Positions 8,310 through 17,456 of a DNA stretch of 64,000 bases are shown here, in pieces; positions within the stretch are counted from its first letter, which is position 1, and the number at the start of each line of letters is the position of its first letter. The position numbers were made by a program, and so were the translations under genes. The notes under the pieces were generated by a model. It was not told the origin of the DNA. It saw only the letters and a list, made by a program, of their open reading frames with translations, and did no database searches. Origin of the DNA: Bacteroidia bacterium (GTDB taxonomy: Bacteria > Bacteroidota > Bacteroidia > UKL13-3); the NCBI GenBank assembly GCA_021740845.1, contig JAIOYZ010000011.1:1-64000 (forward strand). Reading direction: 5' to 3'.

Positions 8310-9230
8310 TTATTCGTAAATATCTACGTTGCTGATGATGCTAAGGTAACTGCTAAATCTTTCTTCGCTAATTCTTCCTTCGCTAACGGCCTTTTGTATG
8401 GCGCAACCTGGTTCGTTTACATGCTGGCAATTATTGTATTTGCACTGGCCAATTAGTGGTTGCATTTCTTTAAAATAATGACTCACTTCTGCATTGTCGA
8501 AATCTACTAAACCAAATTCGCGAATTCCCGGTGTATCAATAATGCTTCCTCCAAAACTTAATGGATGCATTTCTGCAAAAGTGGTGGTGTGTTGGCCTTT
8601 TAAAGAATAGGTAGAAATGGCTTTTGTTTTTATTTCTAAATCGGGTTCAATATGGTTGAGTAAAGTGGATTTTCCAACGCCAGAATGCCCGCTTAGTAAG
8701 GATACTTTATCTTTTAGCAAGAGCTTTAAATCTTCAATTCCTTCTCCACTTACAGTAGATGTTTTAAGACATTTATAACCAATTCCTTCGTATAGTTTTA
8801 TGGTTTCATCCACGGCAAATTCTGCTTCACCTTTCATTAAATCAGATTTGTTAAAAACAAGAATGGTTGGAATGTGGTAAGCTTCTGATGTAATAATAAA
8901 ACGGTCCATAAAACCCAGTGAAGTTCTGGGGTAAGCCAATGTTGCAATTAATAAGGTTTGATCCAAATTGCTGGCGATAATATGTGTTTGCTTAGAAAGA
9001 TTATTGGCCTTACGGATGATATAATTTTTCCTGTCCTGGATGGAATGGATAACTCCATTTTCGGATTCAGGCTCCATTTCAAATTCTACTTTATCGCCAA
9101 CAGTAACAGGGTTGGTATGCTTAATTCCCTTTAAACGAAACTTACCTTTTAAGCGACAAGGAATCACTTTTTCAGATTCTGTTTTTACCAGATACCAGCT
9201 TCCAGTAGATTTTACAACGGTACCTTTCAT
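8310..9230 (-). CDS. rsgA: Small ribosomal subunit biogenesis GTPase RsgA
   Basis: The 306-residue protein has an N-terminal OB-fold region, a circularly permuted GTPase domain (NKSD near residue 135 comes before the P-loop GHSGVGKSTLLNHI near 182, then DTPG), and a C-terminal zinc-binding region with the CKYNNCQHVNEPGC pattern. RsgA assists late maturation of the 30S subunit. Its ATG overlaps the stop codon of crcB by four bases, so the two are probably translated together. A copy of the dispersed GGTTTGAACC motif lies in the short gap between rsgA and dtd. Confidence 0.95.
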   Translation of the reverse strand: MKGTVVKSTGSWYLVKTESEKVIPCRLKGKFRLKGIKHTNPVTVGDKVEFEMEPESENGVIHSIQDRKNYIIRKANNLSKQTHIIASNLDQTLLIATLAYPRTSLGFMDRFIITSEAYHIPTILVFNKSDLMKGEAEFAVDETIKLYEGIGYKCLKTSTVSGEGIEDLKLLLKDKVSLLSGHSGVGKSTLLNHIEPDLEIKTKAISTYSLKGQHTTTFAEMHPLSFGGSIIDTPGIREFGLVDFDNAEVSHYFKEMQPLIGQCKYNNCQHVNEPGCAIQKAVSEGRISEERFSSYLSIISNVDIYE

Positions 9231-9598
9231 GCTTCAAATAGTTTGAACCCAACAAAGGCTGCGGTAATACCCAAAATAAAACTCATCAAAATATAGGAAC
9301 CAGCTTTAAACAATTCTTGCTTTTGGATCAAAACGAAAGCTTCTAATGAAAAAGTTGAAAACGTGGTGAAGCCACCTAAGATACCAATTACCAAAAAGGG
9401 ACGTAAAAAACTAGAGAAGGAGGGATGAACCGAATAATTAGCAATTAGCGCCCCAATAGCAAAACTGCCGAGTATATTAACAAGCAAGGTAGCCCATGGA
9501 AAATCTGTTGGCGATAGGGTATTAACTCCTAAAACTACAAGATATCTCAATACTGCTCCAATTGCTCCCCCCAATGCTATCCATAGGATTTGGTTCAT
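9227..9598 (-). CDS. crcB: Fluoride ion channel CrcB/Fluc
   Basis: A 123-residue protein with four predicted membrane helices. The GGAIGAVLRY start and the GGFTTFSTFSLEA motif (with the conserved Phe and Ser/Thr of the fluoride pore) identify the Fluc/CrcB family, which exports fluoride as a dual-topology dimer. It is the first gene of the crcB-rsgA-dtd-mazG-like run. I do not see a crcB fluoride riboswitch in the 140 bases upstream. Confidence 0.93.
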   Translation of the reverse strand: MNQILWIALGGAIGAVLRYLVVLGVNTLSPTDFPWATLLVNILGSFAIGALIANYSVHPSFSSFLRPFLVIGILGGFTTFSTFSLEAFVLIQKQELFKAGSYILMSFILGITAAFVGFKLFEA

Positions 9599-9687
9599 GC
9601 CTGCAATTTAAAATATTTGTTTATTAATCCTTCAAAAGAAAATTGAAGTCTAAAAGAACCCTAAATATTATTGACTTAAGCAAAAGA

Positions 9688-9705
9688 TTTAATCATATGA
9701 TTAAA
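9688..9705. promoter_or_regulatory. 18-bp perfect palindrome, likely operator of the TetR-type regulator
   Basis: TTTAATCATATGATTAAA is a perfect palindrome 35 bases before the regulator's start codon. TetR-family repressors bind such sites as dimers. A -7-like AATATTTG at 9705-9712 abuts it, so a bound repressor would block the promoter of the efflux operon. Confidence 0.65.
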
Positions 9706-9739
9706 ATATTTGTTTAATTAAAAAAATGAACTTTCCTTT

Positions 9740-10393
9740 GTGCCCGAAAGTTTTAAAAAATTGGAAAAAGCAACGGATTCATTGGAGCAAATTTTTTCTA
9801 CAGAGGAGAAAATTAAAAATGCAGCCAGAAAAGTGTTTATGCAAAAGGGGTTTTCTGCAACTCGTACCCGCGATATTGCCGAGGAAGCTGGAATAAACTT
9901 GGCTCTACTCAATTACTATTTTAGAAGTAAAGAGAAATTGTTTGAGTTGGTAATGATGGATTGCATGCAAGAATTTATTTCTGGGTTAAAAATTATCCTA
10001 AACCAAGAAGGAAAAACCATTGAACAATTGTTAGAGGATTTAGTGACTCATTATTATGAGCTTTTCCGTTCTCAACCTGATTTGCCAATTTTTATTTTAA
10101 GTGAAATGCGTAGCAACCCAAAACGCTTGGAAGGAAATTTAGGGATTAAAGAATCACTTTCTAAATCCTATTTTTTTAAAATTCTAAAGGCTAGAACTCC
10201 CAATAAAATCAACCCTTTTCATTTCTTTATGAATATTGTTTCCTTAACAGTATTTCCTTTTGTGGCGGCTCCAATGCTCAAGCAAATTAGTGGTACTAAC
10301 CAAGAGCAATACGATAAACTTTTGAAGGAAAGAATAAAGTTGGTGCCTCAATGGATTGGCTTAATGTTAAACTCCGAAATCGCAATTTCTTAA
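9740..10393 (+). CDS. TetR-family transcriptional regulator of the efflux operon
   Basis: The 217-residue protein has an N-terminal TetR helix-turn-helix (KIKNAARKVFMQKGFSATRTRDIAEEAGINLALLNYYF, about residues 25-65, here noted by its ends) and an all-helical ligand domain. Translation appears to begin at GTG 9740; an ATG at 9726 is in another frame. It opens a seven-gene plus-strand operon for an ABC efflux system, ten bases upstream of tolC, and resembles E. coli CecR (YbiH), which controls the ybhGFSR efflux genes. The palindrome at 9688-9705 is its probable autoregulatory site. Confidence 0.85.
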   Translation: MPESFKKLEKATDSLEQIFSTEEKIKNAARKVFMQKGFSATRTRDIAEEAGINLALLNYYFRSKEKLFELVMMDCMQEFISGLKIILNQEGKTIEQLLEDLVTHYYELFRSQPDLPIFILSEMRSNPKRLEGNLGIKESLSKSYFFKILKARTPNKINPFHFFMNIVSLTVFPFVAAPMLKQISGTNQEQYDKLLKERIKLVPQWIGLMLNSEIAIS

Positions 10394-10403
10394 CTATATT
10401 TTT

Positions 10404-11690
10404 ATGAAACTATTTTTAAAAATTCATTCCAAACAACTTCTTTCGTTTGCTCTTTTTGCATTCTTTTTTCAGTTAGTAAGTGGGCAAAATTTGGAACCGC
10501 TTAAATTGGAATACTGCCAACAAAAAGCACAAGAAAATTATCCTTTGGTAAAGCAAAGAGAACTCATTTCTCAATCGCTAAATTATTCTATCGATAATGC
10601 TACAAAAGGCTATTTCCCTCAATTTCAAGTTTTGGGTCAGGCTACTTACCAATCTGAAGTAACTCGCATTCCTATTCCAATTTTGGGCAATTCAATTCCA
10701 TCCTTAAGCAAAGATCAATACCGCATTTATGGAGATTTGAACCAAGCAATTTATGATGGTGGAATGGTTAGAAATCAAAAGGATTTGATAAAAGCAAGTT
10801 CTGCAATGGAGGAAAAGAAATTGGCTGTTGATTTACACAACATCAAAGAGCGTGTGAATCAATTGTTTTTTGGTGTCTTAATTATTGAAGAACAATTGGT
10901 TCAAACCGAAATTTATAAAAGCGATATAAAAGCGGGTTTAGATAGAGTAACCGCTACTGTAAAATACGGTGCAGCGCTTAAAAGTAACCAAGATATTTTG
11001 CAAGCAGAGTTATTAAAAACAGAGCAAAAAACCATTGAATTAATGGCGGCAAAAAAATCTTATTTACATATGTTGGGTATGTTTATTAACCAATCTCTTC
11101 CCGAAACACAAAAGCTGCAAAAGCCCGATTTTATTGTACCTGCAAAAGAAATTAATCGCCCAGAACTTTCCTTGTTTCAGTCGCAAAGAGATTTGTACAA
11201 AGCACAAATGGGTTTGCTAAATGCTAAAAATATGCCCAAGCTAAATTTGTTTGCGCAAGGTGGTTATGGCCGACCAGCTTTAAACATGTTGAGCAATAAT
11301 TTTGAGTGGTACTATATTGGTGGTTTGCGTTTAAACTGGAATTTCTCAGGCTTATATACCTTGTCAAAAGAAAAGAAAATAATCGGTTTGAACCAAAAGC
11401 AAGTGGATGTTCAACAGGAGACTTTTTTATTCAATACGCAATTTGCAATTGAACAACAAAATGAGGAAATGGAGAAATGGCAGAAGCTAATTTTAAGCGA
11501 TGAAGAAATACTGAAATTGAGAACGAGTGTAAAAGAAAATTCTAAAGTTCAACTAGAGAATGGCGTAATTCAAGCCAGCGATTACATAAGAGAAGTTAAC
11601 GCTGCCGACCTTGCTGCTCAAAATAAAATCACACACCAGATTCAATTATTAATGACTCAATACAACCAACAAACTACTAAAGGAAATTAA
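10404..11690 (+). CDS. TolC-family outer membrane efflux protein
   Basis: 428 residues with a signal peptide (cleavage after LVSGQ) and two repeats of long alpha-helical segments typical of the OEP domain. Members form the trimeric outer-membrane channel of tripartite pumps. Its place between the regulator and the HlyD adaptor gene shows it serves the ABC system encoded downstream. Two exact copies of the dispersed GGTTTGAACC motif lie inside the gene, read once as LVQTE and once as GLNQK. Confidence 0.9.
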   Translation: MKLFLKIHSKQLLSFALFAFFFQLVSGQNLEPLKLEYCQQKAQENYPLVKQRELISQSLNYSIDNATKGYFPQFQVLGQATYQSEVTRIPIPILGNSIPSLSKDQYRIYGDLNQAIYDGGMVRNQKDLIKASSAMEEKKLAVDLHNIKERVNQLFFGVLIIEEQLVQTEIYKSDIKAGLDRVTATVKYGAALKSNQDILQAELLKTEQKTIELMAAKKSYLHMLGMFINQSLPETQKLQKPDFIVPAKEINRPELSLFQSQRDLYKAQMGLLNAKNMPKLNLFAQGGYGRPALNMLSNNFEWYYIGGLRLNWNFSGLYTLSKEKKIIGLNQKQVDVQQETFLFNTQFAIEQQNEEMEKWQKLILSDEEILKLRTSVKENSKVQLENGVIQASDYIREVNAADLAAQNKITHQIQLLMTQYNQQTTKGN

Positions 11691-11700
11691 TCTATCAGAT

Positions 11701-12591
11701 ATGAAAAATACAATCTTAATAATTTCAGCCATTCTAGTATTGGCAGCTTGCAAAGGCAAGAAAAATAATTTTGATGCTTCGGGTACTTTTGAGGCGGTGG
11801 AAACCATTGTTTCTGCTGAAGCTTCTGGTACTTTAAATGCATTTGCAATAGAGGAAGGAGATGTTTTAAAGGAAGGTCAGGTTTTGGGTTATATAGATAG
11901 CTTGCAACTATACTTAAGAAAACAACAACTAGTTGCTCAAGCGGAAGCTGTACTCAGCAGAAAGCCTGATGTGGCTGCTCAAATGGCTTCTTTACAAGAA
12001 CAAGTGAAACAAATGGAACGCGAACAAAAGCGTATCGAAAATTTGTTTGCAAAAGATGCTGCTACTCAAAAACAACTAGATGATGCCAATTCTCAAACTG
12101 CAATTGTGAAAAAGCAATTAACTGCTTTGCAATCTTCTTTAGGCATTACTTCTCAAGGTATAAATAAAGAAGCACAACCTTTATTTGTTCAAATACAACA
12201 GCTAGAAGATCAATTGCAAAAATGCCAAATTATAAACCCAATTAATGGAACAGTTTTAGGCAAATATGCTGAAGTGAATGAAATGGCTTCTCCAGGAAAA
12301 CCTTTGTATAAAATTGCCAATATGGATGGTTTAATCTTACGTGCTTATATCACCGGTGATCAATTTGCTGCTTGTAAATTGGGTCAGAAAGTGAAGGTAT
12401 TTGTTGATGAATCTAAAGACACTTACCGCGAATACGAAGGTGTTATTGAATGGATAAGTAACAAAGCAGAATTTACTCCAAAGACCATTCAAACAAAAGA
12501 TGAGCGTGCCAATTTAGTTTATGCCATCAAAGTAAAAGTTAAGAACGATGGTTTGCTTAAATTGGGAATGTATGGCGAATTAACCTTTTAG
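11701..12591 (+). CDS. HlyD-type periplasmic adaptor, lipoprotein
   Basis: The 296-residue protein starts with a lipoprotein signal (IISAILVLAACKGK; Cys 17 would be lipidated). It has a biotinyl-lipoyl-like part (EAVETIVSAEASGTL), a coiled-coil hairpin (about residues 75-165) and a beta-barrel part (ILRAYITGDQFAACKLGQ). The order matches YbhG-like membrane fusion proteins that join an inner-membrane ABC exporter to TolC. It directly follows tolC in the operon. Confidence 0.9.
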   Translation: MKNTILIISAILVLAACKGKKNNFDASGTFEAVETIVSAEASGTLNAFAIEEGDVLKEGQVLGYIDSLQLYLRKQQLVAQAEAVLSRKPDVAAQMASLQEQVKQMEREQKRIENLFAKDAATQKQLDDANSQTAIVKKQLTALQSSLGITSQGINKEAQPLFVQIQQLEDQLQKCQIINPINGTVLGKYAEVNEMASPGKPLYKIANMDGLILRAYITGDQFAACKLGQKVKVFVDESKDTYREYEGVIEWISNKAEFTPKTIQTKDERANLVYAIKVKVKNDGLLKLGMYGELTF

Positions 12592-12593
12592 TG

Positions 12594-13505
12594 ATGTGGG
12601 CTATAAGTGCAATAAATCTCAAGAAAACATACGGCAAAGAGGCCACAGTGGCAGTTGACGATATTTCTTTTGAGGTAGCAAAAGGCGAGCTGTTTGGATT
12701 AATTGGTCCTGATGGTGCTGGGAAGACAAGCATTTTTAGAATGCTTACCACCTTGTTATTGCCAGATGGTGGTAACGCAACTGTGCTAGGTTTAGATGTG
12801 GTAACGGATTATAAAACCATCCGTAAAAAAGTTGGCTATATGCCCGGCAAATTCTCATTGTATCCAGATTTAACTGTGCTCGAAAACCTGAATTTTTTTG
12901 CCACAGTATTTGGAACCACTGTGGATGAAAATTACGATTTAATTCGTGATATCTACGTGCAACTCGAGCCTTTTAAAGACCGTCGTGCTGGGAAATTATC
13001 AGGAGGAATGAAACAAAAATTGGCTTTGTGTTGTGCTTTAATTCATAAACCAGATGTATTGTTTTTGGATGAACCTACAACAGGTGTAGATCCAGTTTCT
13101 AGAAAAGAATTTTGGCAAATGTTAAAGCGCTTGAAAGACCAAGGCATCACCATTTTAGTTTCAACTCCTTATATGGACGAAGCCAGTATGTGCGATAGAA
13201 TTGCCTTAATTCAAGAGGGTAAAATTCTTTCTATTAACACTCCACAAGCTATCACAGCTGCATTCCCTTCGCCCATTTATGCAGTAAAAGCAAATAATAT
13301 GTTCGGTTTGATCCAAGCCTTGCAACAGCAAAAAGAAGTTAGCGCTTGCTATACCTTTGGCGAATTTGCTCATGTGATTTATAAAGAGTTTCCATTATCT
13401 GAAATAGATATGAAAAACTATTTAAATGAAAATAATTTGGAGTTGCAATTCTATTCTTCTATAGAAGCAACTATTGAAGATTGTTTTATCAGATTTTTAA
13501 AATAG
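12594..13505 (+). CDS. ABC transporter ATPase, equivalent to the N-terminal half of YbhF
   Basis: 303 residues with Walker A in the unusual form GPDGAGKTS (near residue 37), signature LSGGMKQKLAL, and Walker B VLFLDEPTTGVDP. The Asp in the P-loop region is also seen in the first ATPase domain of E. coli YbhF, where two domains are fused; here the two halves are separate genes. ATG 12594 is chosen over the adjacent GTG at 12591. The last 90 residues form a C-terminal extension. It powers export through the two permeases downstream. Confidence 0.88.
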   Translation: MWAISAINLKKTYGKEATVAVDDISFEVAKGELFGLIGPDGAGKTSIFRMLTTLLLPDGGNATVLGLDVVTDYKTIRKKVGYMPGKFSLYPDLTVLENLNFFATVFGTTVDENYDLIRDIYVQLEPFKDRRAGKLSGGMKQKLALCCALIHKPDVLFLDEPTTGVDPVSRKEFWQMLKRLKDQGITILVSTPYMDEASMCDRIALIQEGKILSINTPQAITAAFPSPIYAVKANNMFGLIQALQQQKEVSACYTFGEFAHVIYKEFPLSEIDMKNYLNENNLELQFYSSIEATIEDCFIRFLK

Positions 13506-13507
13506 GC

Positions 13508-14248
13508 ATGAAAGAAACAGTAATTCAAACAGATAAACTCACCAAAAAATTTGGCGATTTTATTGCCACCAATGCCATCACATTTTCGGTTAGCAAAGGG
13601 GAGATTTTTGGTTTCTTAGGTGCAAATGGTGCTGGTAAAACCACTGCTATGCGCATGTTATGTGGCTTGTCTATTCCTTCCTCTGGAACAGCCAGCATTG
13701 CGGGTTTTGATGTATATACCCAAACAGAAGAAATTAAAAAGAATATTGGCTATATGAGTCAGCGTTTCTCTTTATACGAAGACTTAAGCATCTTAGAAAA
13801 CATTCGGTTTTTTGGTGGCATTTATGGCTTATCCAAGCAACAGCTAAAAGAGAAAAGTGAAATGCTTATTCATCAATTGGGATTGGAATCTGAAGCAAAA
13901 AAATTAGTTTCTTCTTTGCCTTTGGGTTGGCGACAAAAATTATCCTTTTCTGTTGCAGTTATGCATGAGCCTAAAATAGTTTTTCTGGATGAACCAACTG
14001 GTGGTGTAGACCCTTTAACACGCAGGCAATTTTGGGATTTAATTTATGCTGCTGCAGATAAAGGTGTCACCATTTTTGTAACCACACATTATATGGATGA
14101 GGCAGAATATTGCGACCGTATTTCAATAATGGTAGATGGAAAAATAGAAGCAATGGATACACCTTCTAAACTAAAAGAACAATTTGCTGCACCAAGTATG
14201 GACGATGTATTTTATCAATTGGCACGTGGTGCAAAAAGAAAGGAATAA
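13508..14248 (+). CDS. ABC transporter ATPase, equivalent to the C-terminal half of YbhF
   Basis: 246 residues from the ATG at 13508, two bases after the previous stop. Walker A is GANGAGKTT, Walker B is IVFLDEPTGGVDP, and the signature is degenerate, SLPLGWRQKLS instead of LSGGQ. One weak signature in a pair suggests an asymmetric heterodimer with the preceding ATPase, with one of the two ATP sites dominant. Confidence 0.87.
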   Translation: MKETVIQTDKLTKKFGDFIATNAITFSVSKGEIFGFLGANGAGKTTAMRMLCGLSIPSSGTASIAGFDVYTQTEEIKKNIGYMSQRFSLYEDLSILENIRFFGGIYGLSKQQLKEKSEMLIHQLGLESEAKKLVSSLPLGWRQKLSFSVAVMHEPKIVFLDEPTGGVDPLTRRQFWDLIYAAADKGVTIFVTTHYMDEAEYCDRISIMVDGKIEAMDTPSKLKEQFAAPSMDDVFYQLARGAKRKE

Positions 14249-14251
14249 GAA

Positions 14252-15358
14252 ATGAAACAGTTTATGTCGTTTGTAAGGAAGGAGTTTTTCCATGTGTTGC
14301 GAGACAGAAAAACCTTGTTCATTCTTTTTGGAATGCCTGTGGTTCAAATCCTCATTTTTGGTTTTGCTTTAACCAATGAGGTTAAGAATTCTCGCATCCT
14401 AATTGTAGACCAAGCACACGATGAATCTTCCAAACAATTAATAAGAGAAATTGAAGCCAGTCAGTATTTTGAAACTGAAAATATAGTTGCAGATTTTAAC
14501 CAGGTAGAAAAGGTTTTCAAAGAGGGTAAAATTAGAGTTGCATTAGTTATTCCTGCAAATTTTAGGGAGGATTTATTGCAAAACAATGCCGCTTCCCTTC
14601 AGTTAATCAATGATGCTTCCGACCCAAATACAGCAACCACTTTAACCAATTATATCAGTAGTATTGTTTTGGATTTTCAAATGCGAAATTTTCCTGGTGG
14701 TCCAAAACCCATTCAAATAATTCCTCAGTTGCGTATGTTATACAATCCGCAATTAAAGGGTGCTCCTAATTTTGTTCCGGGTGTAATGGCAATGGTGCTC
14801 ATGCTCATTTGTGTAATGATGACAGCTGTTTCCATAGTAAGAGAAAAAGAAACTGGCACCATGGAAGTATTATTGGTTTCGCCTTTTAAACCTTTGATGG
14901 TCATTATTTCAAAGGCTTTTCCGTATTTAATTTTATCCTTAATTAACGTAACATCTATCCTTTTGTTAAGTGTTTTTGTTTTAGATTTACCCATAACCGG
15001 AAATATCTTATTGCTATACGCTGTGAGTACTCTTTTTATCATCACTTGTCTTTCTATCGGTATTTTAATTTCTGTTCGAACCGACTCCCAGCAGGTAGCT
15101 ATGTTGATTTCTTTGATGGGAATGTTATTGCCGGCTTTATTGTTTAGTGGCTTTATGTTTCCTATAGAAAATATGCCCTTTCCATTGCAGATTATTTCCA
15201 ATATTATTCCTGCAAAATGGTATTATATTATGGTAAAAGCTATAATGATTAAGGGCTTGGGATTTTCTGCTATTTGGAAAGAAGCCTCTATATTAGTTGC
15301 TATCACTTTAGTAATTTTAGGCATCAGTATTAAGAACTTTAAAATTAGGTTAGCATGA
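14252..15358 (+). CDS. ABC-2 type permease (YbhS-like)
   Basis: 368 residues: one N-terminal helix (TLFILFGMPVVQILIFGFAL), a periplasmic domain of about 140 residues, then five to six membrane helices, with the conserved REKETGTMEVLLVSPF motif. This is the ABC-2 exporter layout shared by YbhS and YbhR. It begins three bases after the second ATPase gene and overlaps the next permease by four bases (ATGA). Confidence 0.9.
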   Translation: MKQFMSFVRKEFFHVLRDRKTLFILFGMPVVQILIFGFALTNEVKNSRILIVDQAHDESSKQLIREIEASQYFETENIVADFNQVEKVFKEGKIRVALVIPANFREDLLQNNAASLQLINDASDPNTATTLTNYISSIVLDFQMRNFPGGPKPIQIIPQLRMLYNPQLKGAPNFVPGVMAMVLMLICVMMTAVSIVREKETGTMEVLLVSPFKPLMVIISKAFPYLILSLINVTSILLLSVFVLDLPITGNILLLYAVSTLFIITCLSIGILISVRTDSQQVAMLISLMGMLLPALLFSGFMFPIENMPFPLQIISNIIPAKWYYIMVKAIMIKGLGFSAIWKEASILVAITLVILGISIKNFKIRLA

Positions 15359-16473
15359 GAACAGTAAGATTTCTATTAGAAAAAGAGTTCAAGCAAATTT
15401 TTAGAAACAAATCTATTCTTGCTATGATTTTGGTGATGCCTTTCATGCAATTAATTATCATGCCTTTGGCTGCCAATTATGAGGTTAAGAACATTAACCT
15501 TTCTGTAGTTGATAACGACCATTCCGAATATTCCCACCAAATGGTTAACAAGGTTATTGCTTCCGGATATTTTCGTTTGGTTCAAACCGCCCAAACCTTT
15601 AACCAAGCAATGCCAAAAATTGAATCGGATCAAGCAGATTTAATACTTGAAATACCCGCAAATTTTGAACGCAATCTCATTAAAGAAGGAAATCAAAAAG
15701 TATTTGTGGCTGTTAATGCCATCAATGGAGTAAAGGCAGGTCTCGGCGCTTCTTATTTAAGTTCAATTCTAAGAGATTATAACGAACAGGTTTTAATGCA
15801 ATGGGTTCAAGGTTCTAAAATCCCTATTACTCCAAATATTTCCATTACTTATTCAAATTGGTTCAACCCATCTTTAAACTATAGATTTTTTATGGTGCCA
15901 GGTATTTTGGCAATATTAGTTACCATGGTGGCCGGCTTTTTATCTGCCTTAAACATTGTTAAAGAAAAAGAAGTTGGTACCATTGAACAAATTAATGTTA
16001 CACCCATAAAAAAGTACCATTTTATTTTAGGTAAACTTATTCCGTTTTGGGTTTTAGGAAATGTAGTTTTCACCATTGGTTTATTGGTTTCCTATTTTAT
16101 TTATGGCATTGTTCCTGTTGGTCAGCTTTGGGTGATGTATGCCTTTTTGTTTGCCTATTTGCCAGCAATTTTGGGCTTTGGTTTATTGGTTTCAACTTTT
16201 TGCGAAACCCAACAACAGGCCATGTTTATAATGTTCTTTTTTATGATGGTTTTTATTCTGTTAGGTGGTTTATTTACCAGCATAGAAAGCATGCCAAATT
16301 GGGCGCAGGTAGTTTCTAGATTTAACCCAGTTAGCTATTTAATACGTGTGATGAGAATGGTTGTTTTAAAAGGAAGTGGTATTAGTGATATTCTTCCACA
16401 AATTGGTGTAATGGCAATTTTTGCAATTGTTTTAAATACGCTCGCCATGTTTAATTACAAGAAAACTTCTTAG
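15355..16473 (+). CDS. ABC-2 type permease (YbhR-like)
   Basis: 372 residues with the same layout as its neighbour and the motif KEKEVGTIEQINVTPI. The two permeases presumably form a heterodimeric channel. The gene ends six bases from the convergent xerD gene and no terminator hairpin is evident in that small gap. A dispersed-motif copy lies at 15579-15588 (read as LVQTA). Confidence 0.9.
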   Translation: MRTVRFLLEKEFKQIFRNKSILAMILVMPFMQLIIMPLAANYEVKNINLSVVDNDHSEYSHQMVNKVIASGYFRLVQTAQTFNQAMPKIESDQADLILEIPANFERNLIKEGNQKVFVAVNAINGVKAGLGASYLSSILRDYNEQVLMQWVQGSKIPITPNISITYSNWFNPSLNYRFFMVPGILAILVTMVAGFLSALNIVKEKEVGTIEQINVTPIKKYHFILGKLIPFWVLGNVVFTIGLLVSYFIYGIVPVGQLWVMYAFLFAYLPAILGFGLLVSTFCETQQQAMFIMFFFMMVFILLGGLFTSIESMPNWAQVVSRFNPVSYLIRVMRMVVLKGSGISDILPQIGVMAIFAIVLNTLAMFNYKKTS

Positions 16474-16479
16474 AGCTCC

Positions 16480-17400
16480 TTAATTATTTTTACTTCTTGG
16501 ATGAAATTGCGTTACCACATCTCTTAAATATTCACGATCGAGATGAGTATATATTTCTGTAGTTGTGATGCTCTCGTGGCCGAGCATTTGTTGCACTGCT
16601 CTTAAATCTGCTCCAGCTTCTACCAAGCAGGTGGCAAAGGAATGTCGCAAAGTATGCGGACTAATATTCTTGGTAATTCCGGCTGCTTTAGCAAGATCTT
16701 TTAGAATATAAAATATCATAACCCGACTTAATTTTCCGCCATTTCTGTTTAGGAAAAGGATATCGTTGCAACCTGCTTTGGGCATTTGGTGTTTGCGTGT
16801 GGATTCTAAATAAAGTGTAATTAATTTAAGTGCAGAAAGGCTTATAGGAACCAAGCGTTCTTTGTTGCCTTTACCAAAAACTTTTACATACATCTCTTCC
16901 CAGGAGATATTAGAAATTTGAAGGTTTGTTGCTTCACTTACACGCAAACCACAAGCAAACATGGTTTCAATAATTGCTTTGTTTCTTATTGCTTCTGCCT
17001 TGGTTTGATCGATAGCCGCAACCATGGCATCTATCTCATGCAAATCCAATACATCGGGTAATTTCCTGCTAAGTTTAGGTGCTTCCAAAAGCTCGGCAGG
17101 ACTTTGTTTTATCTCATCTTCTAGCAAAAGGTATTTGTAGAATGCTTTGATACCTGATATTATTCTAGCCTGGCTGCTTGCCACTAAACCTAGTTTATTT
17201 AGATAAACCAAGAACAAACGTAAATGACTTAATTTTACTTGGGTAGCCTCTAGTTTAAGTTCACTGAGTTGGAGAAATTGAACTAGCTGTGAAACATCTC
17301 TTTCATAAGCCTCCACCGAATTTCCCGAAAGCGATTTCTCTAATTTAAGAAATAACTTAAAGCCGTTTATATATGCTTTCCACATGCTTGGTTCAAACAT
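16480..17400 (-). CDS. xerD: Site-specific tyrosine recombinase XerD
   Basis: 306 residues: an N-terminal SAM-like core-binding domain and a C-terminal catalytic domain with Arg in CGLRVSEATNL, the HTLRHSFATCLVEAGADL block, LGHESITTTEIYTH and the Tyr nucleophile in EIYTH. The lack of an extra N- or C-terminal domain and the core-gene setting fit the chromosome dimer resolution enzyme rather than a phage integrase. No dif site was recognised in the window. XerC versus XerD cannot be separated with certainty. Confidence 0.88.
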   Translation of the reverse strand: MFEPSMWKAYINGFKLFLKLEKSLSGNSVEAYERDVSQLVQFLQLSELKLEATQVKLSHLRLFLVYLNKLGLVASSQARIISGIKAFYKYLLLEDEIKQSPAELLEAPKLSRKLPDVLDLHEIDAMVAAIDQTKAEAIRNKAIIETMFACGLRVSEATNLQISNISWEEMYVKVFGKGNKERLVPISLSALKLITLYLESTRKHQMPKAGCNDILFLNRNGGKLSRVMIFYILKDLAKAAGITKNISPHTLRHSFATCLVEAGADLRAVQQMLGHESITTTEIYTHLDREYLRDVVTQFHPRSKNN

Positions 17401-17407
17401 AAAAAAA

Positions 17408-17431
17408 AGACCGACATTTTAGTGTCGGTCT
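17408..17431 (-). terminator. Terminator hairpin after the Omp28-like gene
   Basis: AGACCGACA (17408-17416) and TGTCGGTCT (17423-17431) form a perfect 9-bp stem with a six-base loop and are flanked by A and T runs on both sides, so it can work in either direction. It separates the lipoprotein gene from xerD. Confidence 0.9.
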
Positions 17432-17456
17432 TTTTTTTATAATTAGATATTAAATA

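Noticed and set aside
9599-9739. Fluoride riboswitch upstream of crcB
   Set aside because: I could not draw the crcB motif pseudoknot or find its conserved bases in this stretch.
16480-17400. Phage or integron integrase
   Set aside because: Size, domain layout and core-gene neighbours fit XerC/XerD, and there are no phage genes or att repeats beside it.
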